The notes under the pieces are model-generated. The model was not told the DNA's origin, did not search any database, and worked only from the letters and a program-made list of their open reading frames with translations. From positions 1 through 54,452 of the forward strand of contig DASZTL010000024.1 of assembly GCA_035548055.1 (NCBI GenBank): a stretch of 54,452 nt of DNA, written 5' to 3'. A program made the position numbers and the translations under genes. Positions 31,535-40,074 of this stretch are shown piece after piece (position 1 is the stretch's first letter; every line of letters begins with the position of its first letter). Source of the stretch: DASZTV01 sp035548055 (lineage in GTDB: Bacteria > Actinomycetota > Actinomycetes > JAFAQI01).

Positions 31535-32944
31535 TCAGTCGACCGAGGTGAGAGCCGGCGCCGGCTCGAGGCGCATCTTGATCCCTGGGTGAGGGCGCAG
31601 CGTCACTGCTGCCCAGGTCTTCACCCGCTGGCCGGGCACGATGGCCGGCGCCCATCGCCGCGCCAGCGTCGCCAGTACGAGAACTGCCTCCGACCAGGCG
31701 AATTGCTCACCGATGCACATCCGGCTGCCCGCCCCGAACGGGAAGTACGCGCCGCGCGGCTGTCCGGGTGCACTGTGGTCGAAGGCGCCGTCGGAGTTGA
31801 TCCACCGATCCGGGCGATACGCGTGTGCGTCATGTCCCCACCATCGCGGGTCCTGATGAATGACCCACGGACTCATGAGCACCGTCTGCCCTGCGTTCAG
31901 GTGGTAGTCACCGAGATCGAACGGCTCGAGCGTCTCGCGCTCGAGAATCCACGCGGGCGGCCGAAGTCGCATCGTCTCGGCGATCGTCGCCATCGTGTAC
32001 GGAAGCCGCGCGATGTCGTCGTACGTCGGCACGGCGTCGCCGATCGTCGCGTCGATTTCGGCACGCAGGCGTGCGGCCACGTCGGGGTTCTGGTCGAGCA
32101 GCCACCACGTCCAGGACAGCGCGTTGGCTGTGGTCTCGAATCCGGCGAGCATCAGTGTCAAGGTCTCGTCTAGCACCTGCTGCTCGGTGAAGCCTTCGCC
32201 GTCCTCGGTCGCGGCGAGCAAGGCAGCAACCATGTCGTCGTAGCGGCGATCGCCGCGCTTGTGGTCGGTAACAACGCGCTCGACGGTGTTACGCATCGAA
32301 GTGACCGCATTCTTGATCTTCACCGCGGGCGGCAGGTTCGTGTCGAGCAGCTTCGTCGCGCCCGGGATGAACCCGATGCCGAATCGCTTGAGGATCACCT
32401 CAAGGGAGTCGATGACCGTGCGCGCATCGCGGTCGCTGTCGTCCCCGAGCAATGTGCGACCGACGACATCCAGTGTGATCCGACCCATCTCGTCGGTGAT
32501 CTCGACGACGTGACCCGACCGCCACCGCTCGTCCGCGCGCATCGCGGCTGCGGCCATCACATCGGCGTACTTCTTCAGGGCCGTGGCCGAGAACGCCGGA
32601 TTGATCAGCCGACGGTTTCGCTTGTGCGACACCGGGTCCTCGTTGGTGAGGATGCCGTTGCCGAGGCCGATGGAGATCATCCGGATCCCGAAGCCCTTGG
32701 TCACCTGGCGGCCGCGATCGACGAGCACCTCACGCGCCAATGTCGGATCGGAGACCAGCCAGATCCGCAAGCCCAGACCGCCGAACTCGACGACGTCGCC
32801 CTGCTTGGCAATGCCCGCGAACAGCGCCGCGCTGCGAGTCCGGTCGAGCATCGCGCGCACTGACTTCGGAGTCGCGCGCATCTTGGGCGGTCGCGGCCCG
32901 GCGACGGCGCGGGACCTGCCGGTTCGGTAAGCGAGCCCGCTCAC
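31535..32944 (-). CDS. Cytochrome P450
   Basis: The 469-residue monooxygenase has the I-helix motif AGFETTANAL (267-276), the ExxR motif ETMRLRPP (E323, R326), YRPDRW and the heme-binding FPFGAGSRMCIGEQFA with axial C410. No membrane anchor is visible, so it is soluble and needs separate redox partners. The helix and meander sequences resemble the bacterial CYPs related to eukaryotic fatty-acid and drug hydroxylases more than the short CYP107 type. The GTG start overlaps the stop of the upstream MDMPI-family gene (GTGA), which itself begins 2 nt after purL. The substrate is not predictable. Confidence 0.95.
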   Translation of the reverse strand: MSGLAYRTGRSRAVAGPRPPKMRATPKSVRAMLDRTRSAALFAGIAKQGDVVEFGGLGLRIWLVSDPTLAREVLVDRGRQVTKGFGIRMISIGLGNGILTNEDPVSHKRNRRLINPAFSATALKKYADVMAAAAMRADERWRSGHVVEITDEMGRITLDVVGRTLLGDDSDRDARTVIDSLEVILKRFGIGFIPGATKLLDTNLPPAVKIKNAVTSMRNTVERVVTDHKRGDRRYDDMVAALLAATEDGEGFTEQQVLDETLTLMLAGFETTANALSWTWWLLDQNPDVAARLRAEIDATIGDAVPTYDDIARLPYTMATIAETMRLRPPAWILERETLEPFDLGDYHLNAGQTVLMSPWVIHQDPRWWGHDAHAYRPDRWINSDGAFDHSAPGQPRGAYFPFGAGSRMCIGEQFAWSEAVLVLATLARRWAPAIVPGQRVKTWAAVTLRPHPGIKMRLEPAPALTSVD

Positions 32945-33729
32945 GAAAGGACCGGAAGATGCTCGGAGAGGTCAGCGCGCTCACCACTCGCGTGCACGCG
33001 CCCGGCGCGCATCACATCGGCCCACTTGCTCCGGCCGGTTGCCAGCTCCACCCAGGTCATCGCGTCCACCTCCACGACGTTCGGTGGCGTGCCGCGGGTG
33101 TGCCGGGGGCCCGCAACGCACTGAACCGCAGCGTACGGCGGTACCCGCAGCTCGACACTGTGACCTGGGACACGTTCCGCGAGGATCCCGGTCAACATCC
33201 GGGCCGCCACGCCGAGCGCGCTCCGATCGAGCGGGACCGCAGCGAGCTGCGGGACTGACGCCGACAGGTCGAGGGAGTGGACGACGAGCTCGTTGACCCG
33301 AGTCACCATCAGGTCCGAGAGCCGAATCGGGCCGCGGCGAGCGGCAACGACCGGGTCTCCCGTCACCGCGTCGAGCGCATCGGTCAGGTCCGCTTGCTGG
33401 TGAGCATGGCGCATGACGACGTCGGCGACGCTCACGCCGGCGGCTCCGACACGGTCGCGCGCCGCGATGTCAGGCCCCGCGGCGGCCCAGTGCGCCGTGT
33501 AGCCCGCGATCGACTGCGCCTTCGCCTTGACCGGTCCGGCCGTCACCGCGCGAGTGGCCGCGGCCGGAACCTCCGTGGTGTGGAAGGCGAGCTCGCCAAC
33601 CGTCCATTCGGGCAGCCGGGAAGGGCGGCTCCAGGCTTCGTCAGGGATCCGCCCGATCCACTCGACGAGCAACGCCTGCTGCGCGTCGTATGCCGTGCGC
33701 ACCGCGGCGACCGCGTCCAGGCGGGCCAC
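32941..33729 (-). CDS. Maleylpyruvate isomerase-family (DinB-like) mycothiol-dependent protein with sterol-carrier-like C-terminus
   Basis: The 262-residue protein has an N-terminal DinB/MDMPI four-helix domain (PDEAWSRPSRLPEWTVGELA, then FHTTEVPAA, and later RHAHQQADLTDAL and RVNELVVHSLDL) whose histidines normally bind a metal. The C-terminal part (GTPPNVVEVDAMTWVELATG) resembles an SCP2-like fold. Such proteins often use mycothiol for isomerisation, detoxification or thiol transfer; the substrate is unknown. GTG at 33729 begins 2 nt after the purL stop, and its own stop overlaps the P450 GTG. Confidence 0.82.
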   Translation of the reverse strand: MARLDAVAAVRTAYDAQQALLVEWIGRIPDEAWSRPSRLPEWTVGELAFHTTEVPAAATRAVTAGPVKAKAQSIAGYTAHWAAAGPDIAARDRVGAAGVSVADVVMRHAHQQADLTDALDAVTGDPVVAARRGPIRLSDLMVTRVNELVVHSLDLSASVPQLAAVPLDRSALGVAARMLTGILAERVPGHSVELRVPPYAAVQCVAGPRHTRGTPPNVVEVDAMTWVELATGRSKWADVMRAGRVHASGERADLSEHLPVLS

Positions 33730-33731
33730 GT

Positions 33732-35996
33732 TCAGCCGAACAGCGCGGGCAGCGTTCCTTCTGACTGCTCGCGCAGCTGCTCGAGACCGACGTCGAAGAG
33801 CCCGTCGATCGACAGCGCGGAACCGCCGGTCCGCCCGATGACCTTGGCCACCACATGATGCTTCGTCGCGAGCGAGCGGAGCGCGTCGACGTCCTCCGTC
33901 GCGACGACCGCGCGCGCCGCGGTCTCGCTGAACAACGCCACGAACGGATCCCCGTCGAGCTCGATCGAGGCACCGGTGCCACCGACCAGGCAGGCCTCGA
34001 CCAGCGCCTGCGCGAGCCCGCCTTCGGACAAGTCGTGGGCGGCAACGACAACGGAACGCTCGGCGGCTTCGACCAACACGGCTGCCAGGGCGCGCTCGGC
34101 GTCGAGCCTGACCTCGGGCGGCCGGCCACCGAGGTGGTGATGGACCACCCAAGCCCACGCCGAGCCGTCGAGCTCGTCGTCGGTGTCGCCGAGCAGAACG
34201 ACGTGCTGACCGGATGAGGTGAAGCCGCTCGGCACCCGCTGCGTGACATCGCCGATCACGCCGAGCACCCCGATCACGGGCGTCGGGTTGATCGCGGTGG
34301 CACCGGTCTGGTTGTAGAAGCTGACGTTGCCGCCGGTGACCGGCGTGCCAAGGGCACGGCAGCCCTCAGCAAGACCGCGCGTCGCCTCGGCGAACTGCCA
34401 CATCACCGCCGGGTCCTCGGGCGAGCCGAAGTTGAGGCAGTCCGACACAGCGAGCGGCCGCGCGCCGGCACACGCGACGTTGCGGTAAGCCTCCGACAGC
34501 GAGAGCTGCGCGCCGTCGTGCGGGTCGAGCCGCGTGAACCGGCCGTTGCCGTCGAGCGACAACGCGACCCCACGCGTCGTGTCGTCGCCAAGCCGAACGA
34601 CGCCCGAGTCGTGCGGCATCGCGAGGACGGTGCCGCCGAGCACGTAGCGGTCGTACTGCTCGGTCACCCACCGCCGGGAGCACAGCTCCGGCGATGCCAC
34701 GAGCTGCAGCAACGTGTCGCGCAGCTCGTCGCCGCTCGACGGTCGGGTCAGGCTCGCGGAGGTGTCGGCGACGAGCGCGTCCTGAGCCTGGTCGGGACGG
34801 GCCAGCGGACGGTGGTAGACGGGCCCGTCATCCGCGAGCGAAGCGGGCGGGGCGTCGACGACGACCTCGCCGCGCCAGGTGATGACGAGGTGGTCGCCGT
34901 CGGTCACCTCACCGATGACGGTGGCGAGAACCCCCCACTTCGCGCATCGCTCGAGCACCGCCTCGACGTCGGCAGGTGCCACGATCGCAAGCATCCGCTC
35001 CTGCGACTCGCTCATCAGGACCTCGAGTGGCGACATCGATGGTTCGCGCAGCGGAACCTTGTCGAGATCGACCCGCATTCCGCCGTCGCCGTGCGAGGCG
35101 GTCTCGCTCGTCGCGCAGGAAAGACCGGCGCCGCCGAGATCCTGGATGCCGGTGACGAGTCCGGCGTCGAAGAGCTCGAGGCAGCACTCGATGAGGATCT
35201 TCTCGGTGAACGGGTCGCCGACCTGGACGCTGGGCCGCTTGCTCGGGCCCGCGGCTTTGCCGGTTTCATCAACAGAGTCGTCGAAGGTCGCACTGGCAAG
35301 AACGGAGACACCGCCGATGCCGTCACGACCCGTCAGCGCACCCAGCAGCACGACCTGGTTGCCGGTGCCCTTCGCCTGCGCGAGCTGAAGCCGGTCGTGC
35401 GGCAGCACGCCGACACAGAGCGCGTTGACGAGCGGGTTGCCGCCGTACGTCGGGTCGAATCCGACCTCCCCACCGATGTTGGGCAGTCCGAGGCAGTTGC
35501 CATAGCCGCCGACGCCCGCGACGACGCCGGCGACGAGGCGCCTCGTGTCGGGCGCGTCGGCGTCGCCGAACCGCAGCGAGTCCATGACGGCGATCGGTCG
35601 GGCGCCCATCGTGAGGATGTCGCGCACGATGCCCCCGACGCCGGTCGCGGCGCCCTGGTAGGGCTCGACGTAGCTCGGATGGTTGTGGCTTTCGACCTTG
35701 AACGTCACGGCGAGCCCGTCCCCGACGTCGACGACGCCGGCGTTCTCGCCCATGCCGACCAGCATCGCGTCACTCGCCGGTGGGTTCTCGGCGAACTGGC
35801 GGAGGTGGACCTTGCTCGACTTGTACGAACAGTGCTCGCTCCACATCACCGAGTACATGGCCAGCTCGCTGTCGGTCGGGCGTCGGCCGAGGATCTCGCG
35901 GATGCGGGTGTACTCGTCGTCTTTCAGGCCGAGCTCGGCGAACGGCTGCGGCTGGTCGGGAGTCTCAGCAGCGTGCTGGACGGTGTCGACCGTCAT
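33732..35996 (-). CDS. purL: Phosphoribosylformylglycinamidine synthase subunit PurL (small type)
   Basis: The 754-residue subunit catalyses the ATP-dependent amidation of FGAR, taking ammonia from PurQ, with PurS as bridging subunit. Length is that of the small PurL type, which lacks the fused glutaminase. Motifs include MYSVMWSEHCSYKSSK, SHNHPSYVEPYQGAATG, NIGGEVGFDPTYGGNPLVN and LQDLGGAGLS-like IQDLGGAGLSCATSE. ATG at 35996 overlaps the purQ stop in ATGA. Confidence 0.97.
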   Translation of the reverse strand: MTVDTVQHAAETPDQPQPFAELGLKDDEYTRIREILGRRPTDSELAMYSVMWSEHCSYKSSKVHLRQFAENPPASDAMLVGMGENAGVVDVGDGLAVTFKVESHNHPSYVEPYQGAATGVGGIVRDILTMGARPIAVMDSLRFGDADAPDTRRLVAGVVAGVGGYGNCLGLPNIGGEVGFDPTYGGNPLVNALCVGVLPHDRLQLAQAKGTGNQVVLLGALTGRDGIGGVSVLASATFDDSVDETGKAAGPSKRPSVQVGDPFTEKILIECCLELFDAGLVTGIQDLGGAGLSCATSETASHGDGGMRVDLDKVPLREPSMSPLEVLMSESQERMLAIVAPADVEAVLERCAKWGVLATVIGEVTDGDHLVITWRGEVVVDAPPASLADDGPVYHRPLARPDQAQDALVADTSASLTRPSSGDELRDTLLQLVASPELCSRRWVTEQYDRYVLGGTVLAMPHDSGVVRLGDDTTRGVALSLDGNGRFTRLDPHDGAQLSLSEAYRNVACAGARPLAVSDCLNFGSPEDPAVMWQFAEATRGLAEGCRALGTPVTGGNVSFYNQTGATAINPTPVIGVLGVIGDVTQRVPSGFTSSGQHVVLLGDTDDELDGSAWAWVVHHHLGGRPPEVRLDAERALAAVLVEAAERSVVVAAHDLSEGGLAQALVEACLVGGTGASIELDGDPFVALFSETAARAVVATEDVDALRSLATKHHVVAKVIGRTGGSALSIDGLFDVGLEQLREQSEGTLPALFG

Positions 35997-36676
35997 ACAG
36001 CGACGAGCGCGTCGATGACGGAGGCGAACATCGGCAGGCCGTCCACGGAAGGTCCGGTGAGCAGCTCGATGGCGTGCTCGGGGTGCGGCATCAGACCGAC
36101 GACGTTGCCGGCCTCGTTACGGATCCCGGCGATGTCGTTGAGCGCGCCGTTGGGGTTGCCGCCGAGATAACGGAAGGCGACCCGGCCGTCGCGCTCGAGC
36201 TGTTCGATCGTCGTCGCGTCGGCGACGTACCGGCCCTCACCATGCTTGACCGGGATGACGATCTCGGCGCCGTCGTCGTACTGGGAGGTCCATCGAGTGG
36301 CAGTCGACTCGACACGAAGCAGCTGGTCGCGGCAGACGAAGTGCAGACCGGCGTTGCGGATCAGCGCGCCAGGCAGCAGCCCGGCCTCACACAGGACCTG
36401 GAAGCCGTTGCAGATTCCGAGGACCGGAAGCCCGTCGCCGGCCGCCGCGACGATCTCGGCGACGACGGGTGAGAACCGGGCAATCGCGCCGGCCCGCAGG
36501 TAGTCGCCATAGGAGAACCCGCCCGGCAGTACGACGGCGTCGACGCCGAGAAGTGTGGCGTCGCCATGCCAGAGGCTGACCGGCTCCGCGCCGGCCGCCT
36601 TGACCGCGCGGGCCGCATCCCGGTCGTCGAGGGATCCAGGGAAGGTCACCACACCGACGCGAGTGGTGGCGGGCAC
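35993..36676 (-). CDS. purQ: Phosphoribosylformylglycinamidine synthase subunit PurQ (glutaminase)
   Basis: The 227-residue class I glutamine amidotransferase supplies ammonia to PurL. The catalytic cysteine lies in PVLGICNGFQVLCEAG, and the His and Glu of the triad are in LMPHPEHAIE. The N-terminus VGVVTFPGSLDDRDAARA and the oxyanion PGGFSYGDYLRAGAIARFSP are typical. Start is GTG at 36676. It overlaps purL by 4 nt (ATGA) but, unusually, is not adjacent to purS. Confidence 0.96.
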   Translation of the reverse strand: MPATTRVGVVTFPGSLDDRDAARAVKAAGAEPVSLWHGDATLLGVDAVVLPGGFSYGDYLRAGAIARFSPVVAEIVAAAGDGLPVLGICNGFQVLCEAGLLPGALIRNAGLHFVCRDQLLRVESTATRWTSQYDDGAEIVIPVKHGEGRYVADATTIEQLERDGRVAFRYLGGNPNGALNDIAGIRNEAGNVVGLMPHPEHAIELLTGPSVDGLPMFASVIDALVAV

Positions 36677-36843
36677 GGCTCGAGTCTAGGTCGGCGCTTC
36701 GCGGCGACCGACGTCGACACAGCGCCGGACGCGGAGAACTAGTCATCCCAGATCAGGCAAAACGGTCCGAACAGGCGATAGCGGCGAAACGGGCACGACG
36801 ACGAGACTCCGACACAACACCCGAAGCGACCTTGGGGGAAAAC

Positions 36844-37092
36844 ATGCCGAACACCCCGCGCACCTACCGCGCTCTCGTCCTTTGCGCGATGCGCAAGTGC
36901 CCGGCGTGCGCCCGCGAGGTCTTCGTCCGCGACGACCACTGCGTCGAATGCGGCGCGGACGTCCCGAAGCCGGCACCACGAATCCCGCGGCCGCGCCGCG
37001 AGCTGCAGTTCATACCCCCCACGGGCTGGGGCTTGGAGCAAGCTGCCGCCTCGATGACGCTCGACATCGCCGCCATGCCGGGAATCAACTAG
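36844..37092 (+). CDS. Small zinc-ribbon protein, unrecognised
   Basis: The 82-residue protein has two CxxC knuckles, CPAC at about 21-24 and CVEC about 15 residues later (RKCPACAREVFVRDDHCVEC), a zinc-ribbon spacing. A proline/arginine-rich stretch (PKPAPRIPRPRREL) and a short C-terminal tail follow. GC3 is high throughout, so it is a real gene. ATG at 36844 is preceded by GGGGGAAAAC. It lies on the plus strand between purQ and purS. I know no family for it. Confidence 0.7.
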   Translation: MPNTPRTYRALVLCAMRKCPACAREVFVRDDHCVECGADVPKPAPRIPRPRRELQFIPPTGWGLEQAAASMTLDIAAMPGIN

Positions 37093-37128
37093 CGATCAGC
37101 GGCGCCGGCGCTCGCTAAGGTCCGCCTG

Positions 37129-37572
37129 GTGGTCTTTCGGGCGCGCTTGACGCGGGCGGCGCGGGGCACCCTCTGCACTCTCCTGGCAGTCGGCGTCGCG
37201 TGGGCGATCTACAAGGAGCTGACGTTCGCCGGGATCGATCCGACCCTGCGAACGATCGCCGTGATCCCGACTGCCGGATTCGAGCTCGCCTTCCTCCTCG
37301 GCCTCTGGCGGCTATGGGTGGTGTGCCTCGTCGTCGACGAGGGCGGAGCGATCGTGCGCAACTTCCGCGGCGACATCCGGGTCCGCCGCCGCGAGATCCG
37401 CGACGTGGTCACGGTCACGGGTCTGACCGGCTGCCACGTCGCCGTACAGCTCAAGGTGGGAGACCGCCTCCACCTGGACGGGCTGGCCTACGCCTCGCGC
37501 GGACGCACCGACCGGGCGGCCGCCGAGATCAGCCGGGCACTGGGCCTGGTCAGCTCTCCAGACGAACCGTGA
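37129..37572 (+). CDS. Small membrane protein with PH-like domain
   Basis: The 147-residue protein has two predicted membrane helices (about 13-30 and 42-62, the latter GFELAFLLGLWRLWVVCL). A beta-rich cytoplasmic part follows: VDEGGAIVRNFRGDIRVRRREIRDV. This layout of two helices followed by a PH-like domain (bPH/DUF type) is common in actinobacteria and has no assigned role. The GTG at 37129 is the only good in-frame start. Its 3' end overlaps the 3' end of purS by 23 nt in convergent orientation. Confidence 0.72.
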   Translation: MVFRARLTRAARGTLCTLLAVGVAWAIYKELTFAGIDPTLRTIAVIPTAGFELAFLLGLWRLWVVCLVVDEGGAIVRNFRGDIRVRRREIRDVVTVTGLTGCHVAVQLKVGDRLHLDGLAYASRGRTDRAAAEISRALGLVSSPDEP

Positions 37573-37786
37573 AGTCCTCGATCGCCGGGTTCGCCAGAAG
37601 CTCCTCGGCGGCGCGGCGCGCGACGTCCTCGGGGTCGGCGGAGTCGATCTCGAGCTCGAACCGCTTGCCCTGCCGCACCGACGCGACGCCGTCGAAGCCG
37701 AGCCCTGGCAGCGCTCGCACGATCGCCTGACCCTGCGGGTCGAGGATCTCCGGCTTCGGCATCACATCGACCACGACCCGCACCAT
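37550..37786 (-). CDS. purS: Phosphoribosylformylglycinamidine synthase subunit PurS
   Basis: The 78-residue PurS subunit bridges PurL and PurQ. It shows VRVVVDVMPKPEILDPQGQA, LPGLGFDGVASVRQGKRFEL and the final FTVRLES. ATG at 37786 gives the usual N-terminus; the longer frame upstream runs into the hairpin element at 37805. It is separated from purQ by two plus-strand genes, though the three products form one complex. Confidence 0.95.
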   Translation of the reverse strand: MVRVVVDVMPKPEILDPQGQAIVRALPGLGFDGVASVRQGKRFELEIDSADPEDVARRAAEELLANPAIEDFTVRLES

Positions 37787-37804
37787 GCGCCCAACCTTAA
37801 CGAA

Positions 37805-37880
37805 GCAATGCGCCATTGCTCCGAGGATCCCGATGCAGAGCCACTTCGCGGGACAGATCCCCGGAGCAACGCCACTTTGC
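37805..37880. repeat. Dispersed hairpin element, copy 2
   Basis: The left arm (37805-37823) starts with the palindrome GCAATG-N3-CATTGC, as in copy 1 at 25568-25582. The right arm (37862-37880) pairs with it at 15 of 19 positions and contains CGCCACTTTGCT, close to the right arm of copy 1. The element fills the gap between purC and purS and its end touches the purC stop. Confidence 0.6.
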
Positions 37881-38770
37881 TAGGAGAAGGAGCGACCGGT
37901 GAGGCGCTCGTAGGCCTCGACGTACTTCTGCCGCGTCCGCGCGACGACGTCCTCCGGCAGCGCCGGGGGCGGCCCGGAGCGGTCCCACCCGGACTCGTTC
38001 GCCAACCAGTCACGGACGTACTGCTTGTCGTACGACGGCTGCGCGCCGCCGGGATGCCACGTCTCAGCCGGCCAGAACCGTGAGGAGTCAGGGGTGAGCA
38101 CCTCGTCGCCCAGGACGAGGTTCCCTGCCGCGTCACGACCCAGCTCCACCTTGGTGTCGGCGAGCAGGATGCCGGCCTTCTCGGCGAGGTCCCGGCCGCG
38201 CTCGTAGACGCCAAGCGTCAACGCCCGCAGCTGCTCGGCGGTCTCGCCGCCCACCTCAGCGACGACCTCGTCGAACGTCATCGGCGCGTCGTGCTCGCCG
38301 ATCGGTGCCTTGGTCGTGGGGGTGAAGATCGCCTCCGGGAGCCGCGAGCCGTCGAGCAGCCCTGGCGGCAGCGGCACGCCGCAGACCGATCCGTTCGCCG
38401 CGTAGTCACTGACGCCGCTGCCGGCGAGGTAGCCGCGGGCAACGCATTCGACCGGCACCATCTCCAACCGCCGGCACAGCACCGACCGGCCGCGCAGTGC
38501 GTCCGCGTGCGACCGGAACGGGTCCGGGAAGTCCGCCGGATCCGCGGTGACGACGTGGCTCGGGATCATGTCCGCGACCTGCTCGAACCACCACAACGAC
38601 ATCTGGGTGAGGATCACGCCTTTGTCCGGAATGACCGACGGCAGGATGTAGTCGTACGCCGAGATCCGGTCGCTCGCGACCATGACGAGCAGGCCGTCGC
38701 CCGCGTCGTACAGGTCTCTGACCTTGCCGGAATGAACATGCCGGTCGGCCAGTTCGGGGATCGCCGTCAC
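37880..38770 (-). CDS. purC: SAICAR synthase
   Basis: The 296-residue enzyme joins aspartate to CAIR with ATP. It has SGKVRDLYDAGDGLLVMVASD, VARGYLAGSG, IFTPTTKAPIGEHD, LADTKVELG and DSSRFWPAETW (shown in short pieces: DRISAYDYILP and DEVLTPDSSRFW). GTG at 38770 overlaps the purB stop in GTGA. It ends at a hairpin element before purS. Confidence 0.96.
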   Translation of the reverse strand: MTAIPELADRHVHSGKVRDLYDAGDGLLVMVASDRISAYDYILPSVIPDKGVILTQMSLWWFEQVADMIPSHVVTADPADFPDPFRSHADALRGRSVLCRRLEMVPVECVARGYLAGSGVSDYAANGSVCGVPLPPGLLDGSRLPEAIFTPTTKAPIGEHDAPMTFDEVVAEVGGETAEQLRALTLGVYERGRDLAEKAGILLADTKVELGRDAAGNLVLGDEVLTPDSSRFWPAETWHPGGAQPSYDKQYVRDWLANESGWDRSGPPPALPEDVVARTRQKYVEAYERLTGRSFS

Positions 38771-40074
38771 GACAGGCCGGCGACCCGGTCGAACACCTCG
38801 GCCAGCCGCTCGAGGTAACGCTCAGGACGACACACCTCGTCGAGCCGCGCCTCGTCCAGCGTCTGGTTGTTGTCGGCGGCGTGCTTGCGCAGGGTCTCGC
38901 GGAACGGCACTCCGGACGACCAGGTCTCCATCGCAGCGGCCTGTGTCAACGCGTAGGCGTCCTCACGCGAGAGCCCGGATTCGACGAGCTCCAGCAGGAC
39001 GGTGCTCGAGTAGATCAGGCCACCGGTCGCGTCGAGGTTGGCGCGCATCCGATCGGCGTCCACGACGAGTCCGTTGACCAAACGCGACGTCAGATGCAGC
39101 AGGTAGTCGGTGCCGACAGCGGCATCGGGTAATGCGATCCGCTCGACCGAGGAGTGGGAGATGTCACGCTCGTGCCAAAGCGGGATGCCTTCCATCACCG
39201 GGACGACCTGCGCGCGAACGATTCGCGCGAGACCGCAGATGCGCTCGCACATGATCGGGTTGCGCTTGTGCGGCATCGCACTCGAGCCCTTCTGGCCCGA
39301 GCCGAACGGCTCCGCAACCTCGCGCACCTCGGTGCGCTGGCCGTGCCGAACCTCGAGGGCGATCGCTTCGCAGACGGTAGCCATCACAGCGAGCGCAGAC
39401 ACCCACTCGCTGATGCCATCGCGGATCACCACCTGTGTCGCGACCTCGGCCGGCCGCAACCCGAGCGCCGCCGCGACGTGCTTCTCGACCGACGGGTCGA
39501 TGTTGGAGTAGGTGCCGACCGCGCCGGAGATCTTGATGACGCCGACCGCGTCACGCGCCGCCCTCAACCGGTCGCGGGACCGCGCCATCGCAAAAGCGAA
39601 GTCGGCCACCCGGTGACCCCAGGTGTCGGGCTCCGCGTGCACGCCGTGAGTCCGCCCGACCCGCAGGGTCGCGCGATGGGTGAGCGCGTGGTCGCGCAAC
39701 GCGGCCACCAGCTCGTTGGCGCGCGCGACGAGCAGGTCCGTGGCTTCGGTCAGCTGAATCGCGAGTGCGGTGTCGAGCAGGTCGGAGGAGGTCATGCCGT
39801 GGTGCACCCATGCCGCCGCCTCGCGCGGAGTCGTGTTGTCCGCCCACGCGGTCAGGAACGCGATCACGTCGTGCTGTGTCACCGCCTCGACAGCGGCAAC
39901 GGCCTCCGGGCTCGGCGCCGGCGCGGCGAGGACCGGAGCTACCGCGTCTGCCGGGACGGTGCCGGTCGCGGCGTGCGCCTCGAGGACGAGCGCCTCGACC
40001 TTGCACCACAGCTCGTACTTGTGCGCCTCACTCCACACCTGTCCCATCTCGGGGAGGGTGTAGCGCTCGATCAT
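38767..40074 (-). CDS. purB: Adenylosuccinate lyase
   Basis: The 435-residue homotetrameric lyase acts twice in purine synthesis (SAICAR to AICAR and adenylosuccinate to AMP). The fumarase-superfamily signature is GSSAMPHKRNP, preceded by EPFGSGQK. Other matches are HHGMTSSDLLDTALA and VGRTHGVHAEPDTWGHR with the general acid histidine. ATG at 40074 overlaps the purD stop by 1 nt (TGATG), and its own stop overlaps purC. Confidence 0.97.
   Translation of the reverse strand: MIERYTLPEMGQVWSEAHKYELWCKVEALVLEAHAATGTVPADAVAPVLAAPAPSPEAVAAVEAVTQHDVIAFLTAWADNTTPREAAAWVHHGMTSSDLLDTALAIQLTEATDLLVARANELVAALRDHALTHRATLRVGRTHGVHAEPDTWGHRVADFAFAMARSRDRLRAARDAVGVIKISGAVGTYSNIDPSVEKHVAAALGLRPAEVATQVVIRDGISEWVSALAVMATVCEAIALEVRHGQRTEVREVAEPFGSGQKGSSAMPHKRNPIMCERICGLARIVRAQVVPVMEGIPLWHERDISHSSVERIALPDAAVGTDYLLHLTSRLVNGLVVDADRMRANLDATGGLIYSSTVLLELVESGLSREDAYALTQAAAMETWSSGVPFRETLRKHAADNNQTLDEARLDEVCRPERYLERLAEVFDRVAGLS

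Noticed and set aside
34518..36170. Open frame of 550 codons on the plus strand
   Set aside because: It lies antisense to purL and the end of purQ, which have clear family motifs. Its Arg/Asp/Val-rich, motif-free product is typical of antisense frames in high-GC DNA.
36739..37041. Minus-strand small frames opposite the zinc-ribbon gene
   Set aside because: Third-position GC and the CxxC pattern support the plus-strand gene; the minus frames lack both.
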